Assembly (NCBI GenBank): GCA_023392285.1
Contig: JAEVZK010000112.1
Span: forward strand, 1 to 15,258
Direction: 5' to 3'
DNA: 15,258 nt
Origin: Armatimonadota bacterium
Lineage (GTDB): Bacteria > Armatimonadota > Fimbriimonadia > Fimbriimonadales > Fimbriimonadaceae
Of this stretch, positions 1-7,895 are shown piece by piece. The notes beneath the pieces are model-generated. The model had not been told where the DNA came from, ran no database searches, and saw only the letters and a program-made list of their open reading frames with translations. The position numbers and the translations under genes are program-made. Position 1 is the first letter of the stretch. The number at the start of each line of letters is the position of its first letter.

Positions 1-294
1 GGGGAGGAAAGTCCGGACTTCACAGGGCAAGATGCCCAGTCGAGCGGCTTCGGCTGCAAGCTGGGGCGGAGTGATCCGACGGAAAGTGCAACAGAAACAA
101 ACCGCCGCCTCGTGCGGTAAGGGTGAAATGGTGAGGTAAGAGCTCACCGGCGGTTCTAGCAATAGACCGGCCGGGCAAACCCCGTCTGAAGCAAGGCCAA
201 ATAGGGAGGGGCTGACGTGGCCCGCCGACCCTCCGGGTTGGCCGCATAGATAAATCGCCACACAAAAACAGAATCCGGCTTACAGGCCAACTCA
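1..294 (+). ncRNA. rnpB: RNase P RNA, bacterial type A, 5' end cut by window
   Basis: This is the catalytic RNA of ribonuclease P, which matures tRNA 5' ends. The conserved blocks appear in the right order: GAGGAAAGTCCGGAC at the left edge, ACAGAAA with its AAACCGCC context near 90-105, GGTAAGGGTGAAA near 116-128, GGTAAGAGCTCACCGG near 135-150, AGCAAGGCCAAATAGG near 190-206, and CAGAATCCGGCTTA near 270-283. About 60-70 nt of the 5' end (helix P1 to the P3 region) should lie before the window, judged against the 377-nt E. coli RNA. The 3' end is placed by the closing P1 strand after CTTACAGGCC and is uncertain by several bases. The 3' domain between the CCAAATAGG block and AGATAAATC is shorter than in E. 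coli. Identity is very secure. Confidence 0.95.
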
Positions 295-317
295 TTAGCC
301 GGTCGGGAAAGTGGTCA

Positions 318-500
318 TCACTCTTCGGGCCATTCGGTCAAGAAGGTTTTGGGTGGGATCAGATTGTTTCGCCACAGGAACAGCAGCATGTCCTCGAGCC
401 AGTGCACACGCTGCTCGAGGGTGGAGTTCTCGGCGATGAGCTCCTGCTGCATTCTCCGGTGTCCGTCGTAGCCCTCGGGCCATTCAAATTGCTCGCTCAT
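318..500 (-). CDS. small acidic helical protein paired with nucleotidyltransferase
   Basis: A 60-residue protein whose ATG overlaps the TGA stop of the nucleotidyltransferase gene in an ATGA junction, so the two are probably translationally coupled. It is rich in Glu and Trp (EQFEWPEGYDG near the N-terminus) with a helical, coiled-coil-like segment at residues 17-44 that includes EQRVHWLEDML. Small neighbours with an 'EQR-x-x-WLE' helix are common beside nucleotidyltransferases of this sort, and the pair may act together, possibly as toxin and antitoxin; that role is inference. No catalytic motif or signal peptide is visible. It ends close to and converges on rnpB. I am fairly sure it is a real gene because of the junction; its function is unknown. 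Confidence 0.65.
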   Translation of the reverse strand: MSEQFEWPEGYDGHRRMQQELIAENSTLEQRVHWLEDMLLFLWRNNLIPPKTFLTEWPEE

Positions 501-979
501 GGTTCCTCTCCGAGGGCCCTGATGTCGGCTAGATCTTCTGGCCGTGCGCTGATACGCTTGAGGGCGATCAGATCTTCTCTTGAGCAGAGCAGCACCTGAA
601 TGCCGTCCAATTCTTGCCACGCGGCGTTTTTCTCGAGTTGCTCAAACGGAAGGGGCGGTTCGATGAAGAGGTCGACGGCGATCATCGGATTGGCGGGATC
701 GCTCATGGAGAAGACCAACATGTTCTTCGATTGGCTCCACTCCTTACGAGTGGGAGCATCTGCGAAAAGACTTGCATCAACCGGGATTCTGGGGTGCAGT
801 CCGATCGACGAGAGAGCGTCGATGGCTCTGCGCGCGTTCTCCTCGTCGAGAGCGACGATGAGGTCCACATCCATTGTTAAGCGGGGATGTCCGTGCATCA
901 CAACTGCGAGCCCTCCGACGAGGACGTAGTTCACCTCGCGTTCGTTCAGCGCTTGAAAGATGCGCGCGAAGAGGTGCAT
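497..979 (-). CDS. MNT-type nucleotidyltransferase (DUF6036/AbiEii-like)
   Basis: A 160-residue protein of the DNA polymerase beta-like nucleotidyltransferase fold. The signature is visible: GG at residues 22-23 after hydrophobic strand YVLV, then MDVDLIV with the metal-binding Asp pair at 37 and 39, and a third acidic position at D103 in AVDLF. A helix LIALKRISARPEDLADI follows near 137-153, where related proteins carry a conserved K/R-x-R-x-K-D. Such proteins transfer a nucleoside monophosphate to a protein or RNA target, and many are toxins of two-gene systems; the target here is unknown. The ATG at 979 is chosen because a TATAAT hexamer sits only 6 nt upstream (986-991), which would give a nearly leaderless mRNA. 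It is followed by, and overlaps, the 60-residue gene. Confidence 0.82.
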   Translation of the reverse strand: MHLFARIFQALNEREVNYVLVGGLAVVMHGHPRLTMDVDLIVALDEENARRAIDALSSIGLHPRIPVDASLFADAPTRKEWSQSKNMLVFSMSDPANPMIAVDLFIEPPLPFEQLEKNAAWQELDGIQVLLCSREDLIALKRISARPEDLADIRALGEEP

Positions 980-985
980 GGTGGA

Positions 986-991
986 ATTATA
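986..991 (-). promoter_or_regulatory. -10 hexamer of the nucleotidyltransferase gene
   Basis: On the minus strand a perfect TATAAT ends 6 nt before the ATG at 979, so transcription would start at or within a base or two of the start codon. No -35 match exists at the right spacing, because that region is the GC stem of the 16S terminator (1007-1028). No Shine-Dalgarno sequence is present. A leaderless transcript is inferred. Confidence 0.5.
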
Positions 992-1000
992 AGCTTAAAC

Positions 1001-1028
1001 GAAAAAAGCCCGCCATTGCTGGCGGGCT
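1001..1028 (-). terminator. Rho-independent terminator of the 16S rRNA unit
   Basis: A perfect 9-bp stem AGCCCGCCA / TGGCGGGCT closes a 4-nt loop. On the minus strand it is followed by a run of six T. It lies about 90 nt beyond the 16S 3' end, so the transcript stops without reaching any 23S or tRNA gene. Confidence 0.9.
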
Positions 1029-1038
1029 GTAATTCGAT

Positions 1039-1069
1039 TGAGAGCTGATAGAGAAGCGTTCAAGAAAGC
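1039..1069 (-). other. 16S trailer strand of the processing stem
   Basis: This trailer segment is the inverted complement of leader positions 2781-2815. GAACGCTT, CTCTAT and CAGCT blocks pair in order, with only a small insertion (about 5 nt, GCGTT) and single mismatches. This is the arrangement cut by RNase III-type processing in bacterial rRNA precursors. Its presence shows the unit is meant to mature as a single 16S. Confidence 0.8.
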
Positions 1070-1118
1070 CGACCTGGATATGTCTACAGCTGGAATCCAG
1101 CGTAGAGTTCAGATCCTT

Positions 1119-2627
<1,509 letters not shown>

Positions 2628-2640
2628 AGTGTTGACCTAA

Positions 2641-2700
2641 ATCCAATTGCTTGGATTGGTTACTGTTTTGGACTGCGTTTTATCTCATTCTTCATGAGAT
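2641..2700 (-). other. paired hairpins in the 16S leader
   Basis: Two short perfect inverted repeats lie between the processing stem and the 16S 5' end: ATCCAA/TTGGAT at 2641-2656 and ATCTCAT/ATGAGAT at 2682-2700. A third, TTCAT/ATGAA, lies at 2751-2766. They are probably structured leader RNA. I see no clear boxA. Confidence 0.45.
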
Positions 2701-2780
2701 CCCTTCACCACCGAGACGAGCTCGCAGGATCGGGGCCGCGAATTGACAGGTTCATCTTGTAATGAACCGTATCAGAAATT

Positions 2781-2815
2781 TCTTTCTGAACGCTTGCGTT
2801 CTCTATTCAGCTTTC
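2781..2815 (-). other. 16S leader strand of the processing stem
   Basis: Complementary to trailer positions 1039-1069 in the same order of blocks (TTTCT, GAACGCTT, CTCTAT, CAGCT). Together they would bring the two ends of pre-16S into one long interrupted helix. Confidence 0.8.
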
Positions 2816-2851
2816 AAAGTTCTGCGTCTGTACAAGTCAGGCGCAAGAGAT

Positions 2852-2881
2852 ATTGTAGGCACGTCGACCTCCGAATGTCAA
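2852..2881 (-). promoter_or_regulatory. 16S rRNA promoter
   Basis: On the minus strand a perfect -35 TTGACA (2876-2881) is followed after 18 nt by -10 TACAAT (2852-2857). The sequence just upstream (about 2885-2912) is rich in A and T runs like an rRNA UP element. The predicted start near 2845 gives a leader of about 218 nt that contains the processing strand. Confidence 0.8.
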
Positions 2882-2977
2882 CCCTAACGGGAAATTTTTC
2901 GGAAAAAGTCTTTTCGTGAAGTGCTTTCCGCTACCTCGCTTCGTCTTTATACGCTGTCTGCCCGGAACTTGTCGCTC

Positions 2978-3005
2978 CGTGGGCCCTTTCTGCCCCACGT
3001 TTTTT
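2978..3005 (+). terminator. plus-strand Rho-independent terminator without an obvious gene
   Basis: A stem CGTGGG / CCCACG is followed by six T on the plus strand. On the minus strand the hairpin has A's before it and no T run after it, so it is not a normal rseP terminator. I see no plus-strand gene before it. It may stop antisense transcription from entering rseP. Confidence 0.6.
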
Positions 3006-3021
3006 AACCTTCCGGATCGCC

Positions 3022-4338
3022 CTAGCGAGGCGCAGCGTCGCCCGTCGTTTGAACCGTCTCCACCTTCAGGGGCGGCTTGGATTCAGTGGCACGCTGCAGA
3101 TCGATAAACAGGAACGCGCTCGTCAGCAAGACAATCGTGGCCATCCCTGCCGCAATCGTGAAGGTCTGAACTTTGAAGCTCAGTCGGCGGCCGCCGCGAA
3201 GCAATTCGAGGAACGCGATCAGCATTTGGCCCCCGTCGAGCGGAGGAACGGGCAGGAGATTGAATATGCCGACGCTGATGCTGATGAGCGCAGCCAAGGC
3301 GATGATGCTGGTTAGGCCCTGCTTTGCGGCTTCGTTGGTCATTCTGACCATGCTCACGGCACCGCCCGCCTCGTCCTTGGCACGAGAAGGCTGTGATACG
3401 AGGCGCAGAACTCCTTGAACCGCCAATTCAGGCGCATTTAGGGCTTCAAGGGCGGCTTGCCCCAGCGAGGGCTTGATGGTCTTATCGAGCGGGATCACGC
3501 CGATGGCGCCCTGTTCTTTGAACTCATAGGCGGGATCCATATACTCGCCGTCGGTCACCTTCCAGACGGCAACCTTGTCGAGCCGGGGGGTCAAAATGGT
3601 TTCTTGCGTTAAGCCGTCCGAACGGTAGGTGAGGTAAATCGGCTTGTCCACGCTGCCGTTGACGATATGAACGAAGTGGGTGAAGCTGCGCACCTTCTCC
3701 CCGTTCGCGGTCAATATCTCATCTCCCGGCTTTAAGCCGGCTTGGGCGGCAGGTTTCACGTAACGGCCATCCTTCGTAGCCACGATCACTCCGCCGAGGA
3801 TCGGGCGGTTATCCATCTTGTTAATTCCGTCGGTCATGTAGACGCCGGTCAGGAGGATGATGCCCGCGATTACGCTGAATACGGGGCCGGCAAGCAGCAC
3901 GATCAAGCGCTTCAGTGGCGATTTTGAGTAGAAGCCTCCAGGGATATTTACCTCGCGTCCATCGTCGTGGGGAATCATGCCTTTGATGCGGACGAATCCG
4001 CCGATCGGCAGGAGGCGGTATGTGAAGTCGGTGGTTTCGCGCAGCACCTTGCCCCGGCTCGTCTGCACCAATTCGGCGTGGCGTATCATATCGCCGCCTT
4101 CCAAGCCGTAACCTTCACTCACGGTTTCGTCGGGCTGCACATAATCGTCGGGAACTGGGAGGTCGTATGTCTTCCGTCCGATAACCTTCACGCGTTTGCC
4201 CATGCCGATCGCGAATTCGTCGATTCCCATGCCCATCAGGCGGGCAAAGAGATAGTGGCCGTATTCGTGCGCGGCGACGAGCACCGAAAACATCACGAAC
4301 AGCACGAGGGCAACGAAGAGGATCCAAGGAATATTCAT
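3022..4338 (-). CDS. rseP: site-2 intramembrane zinc protease RseP
   Basis: A 438-residue site-2 protease that cuts transmembrane segments, classically of anti-sigma factors. Membrane helix 1 (residues 4-23) leads straight into the zinc site HEYGH at 24-28; the third zinc ligand is in LDGG at 367-370. TYRLLPIGGFVRIKGM (106-121) is the conserved membrane-reentrant segment, AGP at 150-152 lies in helix 2, and one PDZ domain spans about 178-250, followed by C-terminal helices near 340-360 and 390-413. Residues about 55-104 form an insert between the HExxH helix and the reentrant loop that looks longer than in E. coli RseP. The ATG is 3 nt after the dxr stop, so the two are co-transcribed. The ECF sigma factor at 12477-13106 could be a client pathway, but no anti-sigma gene is nearby. 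Confidence 0.93.
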   Translation of the reverse strand: MNIPWILFVALVLFVMFSVLVAAHEYGHYLFARLMGMGIDEFAIGMGKRVKVIGRKTYDLPVPDDYVQPDETVSEGYGLEGGDMIRHAELVQTSRGKVLRETTDFTYRLLPIGGFVRIKGMIPHDDGREVNIPGGFYSKSPLKRLIVLLAGPVFSVIAGIILLTGVYMTDGINKMDNRPILGGVIVATKDGRYVKPAAQAGLKPGDEILTANGEKVRSFTHFVHIVNGSVDKPIYLTYRSDGLTQETILTPRLDKVAVWKVTDGEYMDPAYEFKEQGAIGVIPLDKTIKPSLGQAALEALNAPELAVQGVLRLVSQPSRAKDEAGGAVSMVRMTNEAAKQGLTSIIALAALISISVGIFNLLPVPPLDGGQMLIAFLELLRGGRRLSFKVQTFTIAAGMATIVLLTSAFLFIDLQRATESKPPLKVETVQTTGDAAPR

Positions 4339-4341
4339 GGG

Positions 4342-5472
4342 TTAAATGGCGAGCGCCCGCATGTAACTACGTGCAAGCTCGCGGGCATGTGCATCTGCCG
4401 CTAGGATGTTGTCTAATGTTGGGTCCAACGGTTCGGCAGAATCCATCGTTCCTCTCACAATATCAGGAATTTTGAGAAATGGGACTTCGCCCCTCAGGAA
4501 AGCGTTCGCGGCTTCTTCGTTGGCGGCATTCATCACGCAAGGAGACGTACCTCCTCGTTCGACGCTCTCCACCGCAATTCGGATCGAAGGGAAGGTTTCA
4601 TGGTCGACGGCTTCGAACGTGAGGGTAGGCGTCTCGATCGGGTGCCATGGCTTGAGATCGGTAGGTTTCCTCTCGGGATACAGGAGCGCATACATGATCG
4701 GGAGGCGCATGTCCGGCCAACCTAGCTGCGCGAGCACGCTGCCGTCTCGCCATTTCAGCATCGAGTGGATAACGCTTTGGGGATGGATGACCACGTTGAC
4801 GCGGTTTATCGGTACGTCAAACAGCCATTTCGCTTCGATCGTTTCAAGCCCTTTGTTCATCAAGGTCGCGGAATCAATCGTGATTTTCCCGCCCATGCGC
4901 CAGGTGGGATGATTCAGCGCGTCCTCCACCGAAACCGATTCCAAGTCGGCTCGACTCCTGCCCCGGAAGGGGCCGCCGCTTGCCGTGAGGATCAACTCGG
5001 CGATGTCATCGGGACTTCCGGGCCGCGGTGCCGCCTGAAGGCATTGGAAGATCGCCGAATGTTCACTGTCGATCGGGGTGAGGAGCACCTGGTGTTCTCG
5101 CACCATGGGCATGATCAATTCACCAGCTGCGACCAAGACTTCTTTGCTGGCCAAGGCAATGTTCTTGCCCGCCTGAATAGCCGCTACCGTGGGCAACAGC
5201 CCAATCACGCCTGCCACGCTGACGACCACGATATCGGCTTCCTCCAAGGTGGCAAGATCGATGATCGATTGGAGTCCGCTCGGGAGGCGCTCGTGAGGAT
5301 CGAACAGCGCGAGATGCTTGACCGAGAACTTTGCCGCCTGTTCTTCCAATAGGGTGTGGTTCGATTTCGCAGCCAGCCCTACGACTTTAAGATCATAGGG
5401 ATGACGCGCGATCACGTCCAAGGTCTGCGTGCCGATGCTTCCGGTGGACCCGAGCACAACCACGCGTTTCAT
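4342..5472 (-). CDS. dxr: 1-deoxy-D-xylulose 5-phosphate reductoisomerase
   Basis: A 376-residue cytosolic enzyme that converts DXP to 2-C-methyl-D-erythritol 4-phosphate with NADPH, the second step of the MEP pathway to isoprenoids. The NADPH loop GSTGSIG is at residues 8-14 and ALASKE at 106-111. Metal ligands are D135 and E137 in IDSEHSA and E210 in MNKGLE (N206, K207 bind substrate). ASGGPF is at 164-169, HPTWRMG at 188-194 and HPQSVIHSM in the following strand. Length fits the family (about 380-400). The start is ATG 5472; a TAAACT hexamer lies 6 nt upstream and no Shine-Dalgarno is seen, so the mRNA may be leaderless. dxr beside rseP is a common bacterial arrangement. Confidence 0.97.
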   Translation of the reverse strand: MKRVVVLGSTGSIGTQTLDVIARHPYDLKVVGLAAKSNHTLLEEQAAKFSVKHLALFDPHERLPSGLQSIIDLATLEEADIVVVSVAGVIGLLPTVAAIQAGKNIALASKEVLVAAGELIMPMVREHQVLLTPIDSEHSAIFQCLQAAPRPGSPDDIAELILTASGGPFRGRSRADLESVSVEDALNHPTWRMGGKITIDSATLMNKGLETIEAKWLFDVPINRVNVVIHPQSVIHSMLKWRDGSVLAQLGWPDMRLPIMYALLYPERKPTDLKPWHPIETPTLTFEAVDHETFPSIRIAVESVERGGTSPCVMNAANEEAANAFLRGEVPFLKIPDIVRGTMDSAEPLDPTLDNILAADAHARELARSYMRALAI

Positions 5473-5556
5473 GGCTCAAGTTTACAGGAATGCTGATGGA
5501 GCTTCTTGGAACCGATTGGACAGATGTTCTGTTGAAGTGAGTGACGCATATCCTCG

Positions 5557-5629
5557 ATCCCCCCGCAGGGGATAGAGCGGGCGAAAGCCCGAGATCCACC
5601 CTCACCGCCTTCGCGAAAGCGAGGGCGGT
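5557..5629. repeat. cluster of three palindromes (REP-like)
   Basis: Three hairpins in 73 bp between the end of the PilZ gene and dxr: ATCCCC/GGGGAT (5557-5573), CGGGC-GAAA-GCCCG (5578-5591), and an 11-bp stem ACCGCCTTCGC closed by GAAA (5604-5629, one G-T pair). The last two share GAAA loops on the plus strand. There is no T run on either side, so it is not a standard terminator. It resembles clustered palindromic repeat elements. Whether it recurs in the genome cannot be seen here. Confidence 0.55.
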
Positions 5630-5635
5630 CTTATG

Positions 5636-6286
5636 TCAGAAGACTTGAGCGGGGCTGCGGAGGCGGCTGTGAGAGACATTTTCGGTCAATTGGCTGAACC
5701 GCAGTCTGACCTTCAGCCCCTCGCTGTCGAGAACCCAAGCGTCGACGGGCTCCTCTTGCCAGGGTAGCTCGATGCGTACCTGATCTCCTCGATTGAGCGT
5801 GCGAGCAGACTGGAGGCAAATTCCTCCCTGCGAGTAGTCGATCACGCGAGCGGCAAGCGAATCGACCTTGACCTTCTCGCCCTTAAACTTCGGATCACGA
5901 GCGTACTCGCGCCGTTCGACAAGCTGCGGGTTCGCAGGAGCCAAGATTTGAATTCGACTGGGACCCACCTCACCTCCAAACACTTTCGTTCGGAAAATGA
6001 GTGCGCCTTTCGGGGTGGATGCTTCGACGACGATTTCCTCACCGACTCTGAGGGGCACGAAATTGTCTCGCTGCACCGGGAGGGAGATCTCCCAAACTTT
6101 GTCTCCGGCGGCGATGAATCGAGAGCGGTAAAAGCCAGAAAGACCGCGCATTCGAATCATTTGCCCTGGCTTCGGCAAGCAGGCAAGCTTTCGCTTCCGA
6201 CTCAACGAGAAGGAGGCGTAAGCGATGCCGACGGAGCTTACGAAGAGTGCGCCAAGCTGAAGACTAAGACCCAGTAGATTTTTCAT
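5636..6286 (-). CDS. membrane-anchored PilZ-domain c-di-GMP receptor
   Basis: Taken from the ATG at 6286 it is a 216-residue protein that starts with a membrane segment (residues about 5-25, LLGLSLQLGALFVSSVGIAYA). A YcgR-N-like beta domain follows at about 40-115. A C-terminal PilZ domain has both c-di-GMP binding motifs: RREYAR at 125-130 (R-x-x-x-R) and DYSQGG at 150-155 (D-x-S-x-x-G). It probably reads c-di-GMP at the membrane to control motility, secretion or envelope output; the target is unknown. A longer frame reaches 6358, but that would overlap the upstream TPR gene by 95 nt and place 24 polar residues before the membrane segment. The chosen start overlaps by 23 nt and has AAAGGG just before it. 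Confidence 0.85.
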   Translation of the reverse strand: MKNLLGLSLQLGALFVSSVGIAYASFSLSRKRKLACLPKPGQMIRMRGLSGFYRSRFIAAGDKVWEISLPVQRDNFVPLRVGEEIVVEASTPKGALIFRTKVFGGEVGPSRIQILAPANPQLVERREYARDPKFKGEKVKVDSLAARVIDYSQGGICLQSARTLNRGDQVRIELPWQEEPVDAWVLDSEGLKVRLRFSQLTENVSHSRLRSPAQVF

Positions 6287-7895
6287 TGCCCTTTGGTGCC
6301 TCTGACTCTTCCTTGTAAGCAATCTTGGAGCTGTTGAGCTGCTTGAGTGCTTCTCCAAGATTGATTCTGGAATCGGTCAGAACATCCTCTTCGCCACCTT
6401 TCAGGTACGAGTCGAGGTCTGTAAGACACTGGGTGAGCAATTTATAAGCCAGCACACGGCGGGCGTTGGATTTACCGTGACTTTGCGGGGGAACGACGTT
6501 GCCGAGGAAGGTCGAAAAGGCATTTGCCTTCACTTGCAAGGCGGCTAGTGAGTCGGCGACTTCCTTCTCTTTTCGCTGAACGAGAGCGCGCTGCTGGAGA
6601 GTTCGCACATCGTCGCAGAGGCTCTCCAGAGTGGCGTCCCAAACTGGGAGGATGAGATTGTATCGTTCGGTGAGGTCGAGATCGGCGAAGCTAAGTCCGC
6701 CTTCTTTGGCGGCAATCATGTCGGCAGAAGATTTAGCCGACTCGCCGGTCATCGCATACACGATCGCCCGACTGTAGAGCGCATCGGGATCGGGTCCTTT
6801 CGCCAGGATGGCTGCGAGATGAGTCATCGCCGTCGCCGGGTCGTTCTTCGAGATGGCGACTTCAGCAAGGAGCAGTCGAGTTGCCGTGCTCTCAGGGGCC
6901 CTGGCAAGAGCCTCGTTCAGGTCGGCTTGCGCCTCTTCCTGATTTCCGGCGGCCAGCCACGCACGTGCGGCGAGTGTTCTCAATTCCGTATTGCCGGGCA
7001 TCAGCTCCGCGCCGTTTCGAGCTTCCGAGGCAGCCGCGACTGGCTTGCCCATAGCCAAAAGCTCTTTGACAAATGCGGTGCGGCGTTTGGGATCGAAGGG
7101 ATCGCTGTCGATCGCGTCGCGGAGGATGAGGACGGCCTTTGGCAGGTCCTTGGAATCGATGGCCGCCTTATAGTCTTTGATCCAACTCTCATCCGTCTTG
7201 GGTGCGATCGGGGTAGGAAGAACGGGCGGTTCGGTCGGACTTTGCCCCTTTGCCGGGTCTGGTGTGCTGGAAATTGGAGCGGTCTCGAAATCCTTCAGGG
7301 GTCCATAGTTAAGCTGCTCGACCCAAGAGTGGGCGACCGAGCGCAGCGTGTCCTGCACGCCGTATTCACTGCCTAACATGATGGTCACCGTACGGTGACT
7401 TGCCTTGAGGATGGCTCGATCGTATTCTGCCTGTGTAATCTGCTTCTTCTTGAGTCGAGGCTTATAGGCTCGCTCCGTCGGCCCGAGATCGTAGACCGGG
7501 TCTTGCCAAATCACACGGCTTCCTCGCAAGAAGAGAGTCGAGGCGAGCAGGCCATTTTCGTCTGGGCGGATATCTACCGCCATCAAATAATCGCAGTGAA
7601 GCTTGGACGCCACCGCAGTTGCCTGCTCCAAAGTCGGGATCGGCACGTTTCCTGGAGCCACTCCGTCGTTGATGGCCGTTCTGAAGATCGGGTCGGTGAT
7701 GTCCCACACTACCGGGTTCAATTTGCCGCCGGTTTGAAATTCGTTTGCGATCGCGTCGCAGATCGGATAATCCCCCTCAGCCGGAGCCTTGGCCGTCTGG
7801 ACCCGGAAGATGAGGACGTTCGGGATCGCCCAAGCAGCTCCCCACATCAGGAGGAGAGCCGCGACGAACGCTAAACGGGCGAATTTAGCCGCCAA
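6264..7895 (-). CDS. secreted TPR-repeat protein
   Basis: A 543-residue protein with a signal peptide (MAAKFARLAFVAALLLMWG, cleavage likely after AWA at 23). An alpha/beta domain at about 25-200 (FRVQTAKAP, CDYLMAVDI) recalls lipoprotein-associated nucleotide-like or CsgG/TolB-N-type domains, but I cannot name it. A Pro/Thr linker lies at 205-232 and tetratricopeptide helices at about 237-410 (KAVLILRDAIDSDP; EEAQADLNEALARAP). The C-terminal tail is helical. TPR domains bind other proteins, so this is probably a periplasmic or outer scaffold. The start is TTG 7895, overlapping the upstream gene by 11 nt; the next gene's start lies inside its 3' end. The three genes form a tightly coupled operon. 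Confidence 0.82.
   Translation of the reverse strand: MAAKFARLAFVAALLLMWGAAWAIPNVLIFRVQTAKAPAEGDYPICDAIANEFQTGGKLNPVVWDITDPIFRTAINDGVAPGNVPIPTLEQATAVASKLHCDYLMAVDIRPDENGLLASTLFLRGSRVIWQDPVYDLGPTERAYKPRLKKKQITQAEYDRAILKASHRTVTIMLGSEYGVQDTLRSVAHSWVEQLNYGPLKDFETAPISSTPDPAKGQSPTEPPVLPTPIAPKTDESWIKDYKAAIDSKDLPKAVLILRDAIDSDPFDPKRRTAFVKELLAMGKPVAAASEARNGAELMPGNTELRTLAARAWLAAGNQEEAQADLNEALARAPESTATRLLLAEVAISKNDPATAMTHLAAILAKGPDPDALYSRAIVYAMTGESAKSSADMIAAKEGGLSFADLDLTERYNLILPVWDATLESLCDDVRTLQQRALVQRKEKEVADSLAALQVKANAFSTFLGNVVPPQSHGKSNARRVLAYKLLTQCLTDLDSYLKGGEEDVLTDSRINLGEALKQLNSSKIAYKEESEAPKGNEKSTGS

Noticed and set aside
318..620. A 100-codon frame starting upstream of the 60-residue gene
   Set aside because: It would overlap 120 nt of the nucleotidyltransferase gene with an Arg/Ser-rich shadow sequence; the internal ATG with the ATGA junction is preferred.
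5604..5629. Terminator of the PilZ operon
   Set aside because: The stem is strong but no T run follows on the minus strand; it is reported as a palindromic element instead.
6287..6358. Longer N-terminus for the PilZ protein
   Set aside because: It would overlap the TPR gene by 95 nt and put 24 polar, Ser/Arg-rich residues before the membrane helix; the ATG at 6286 fits better.
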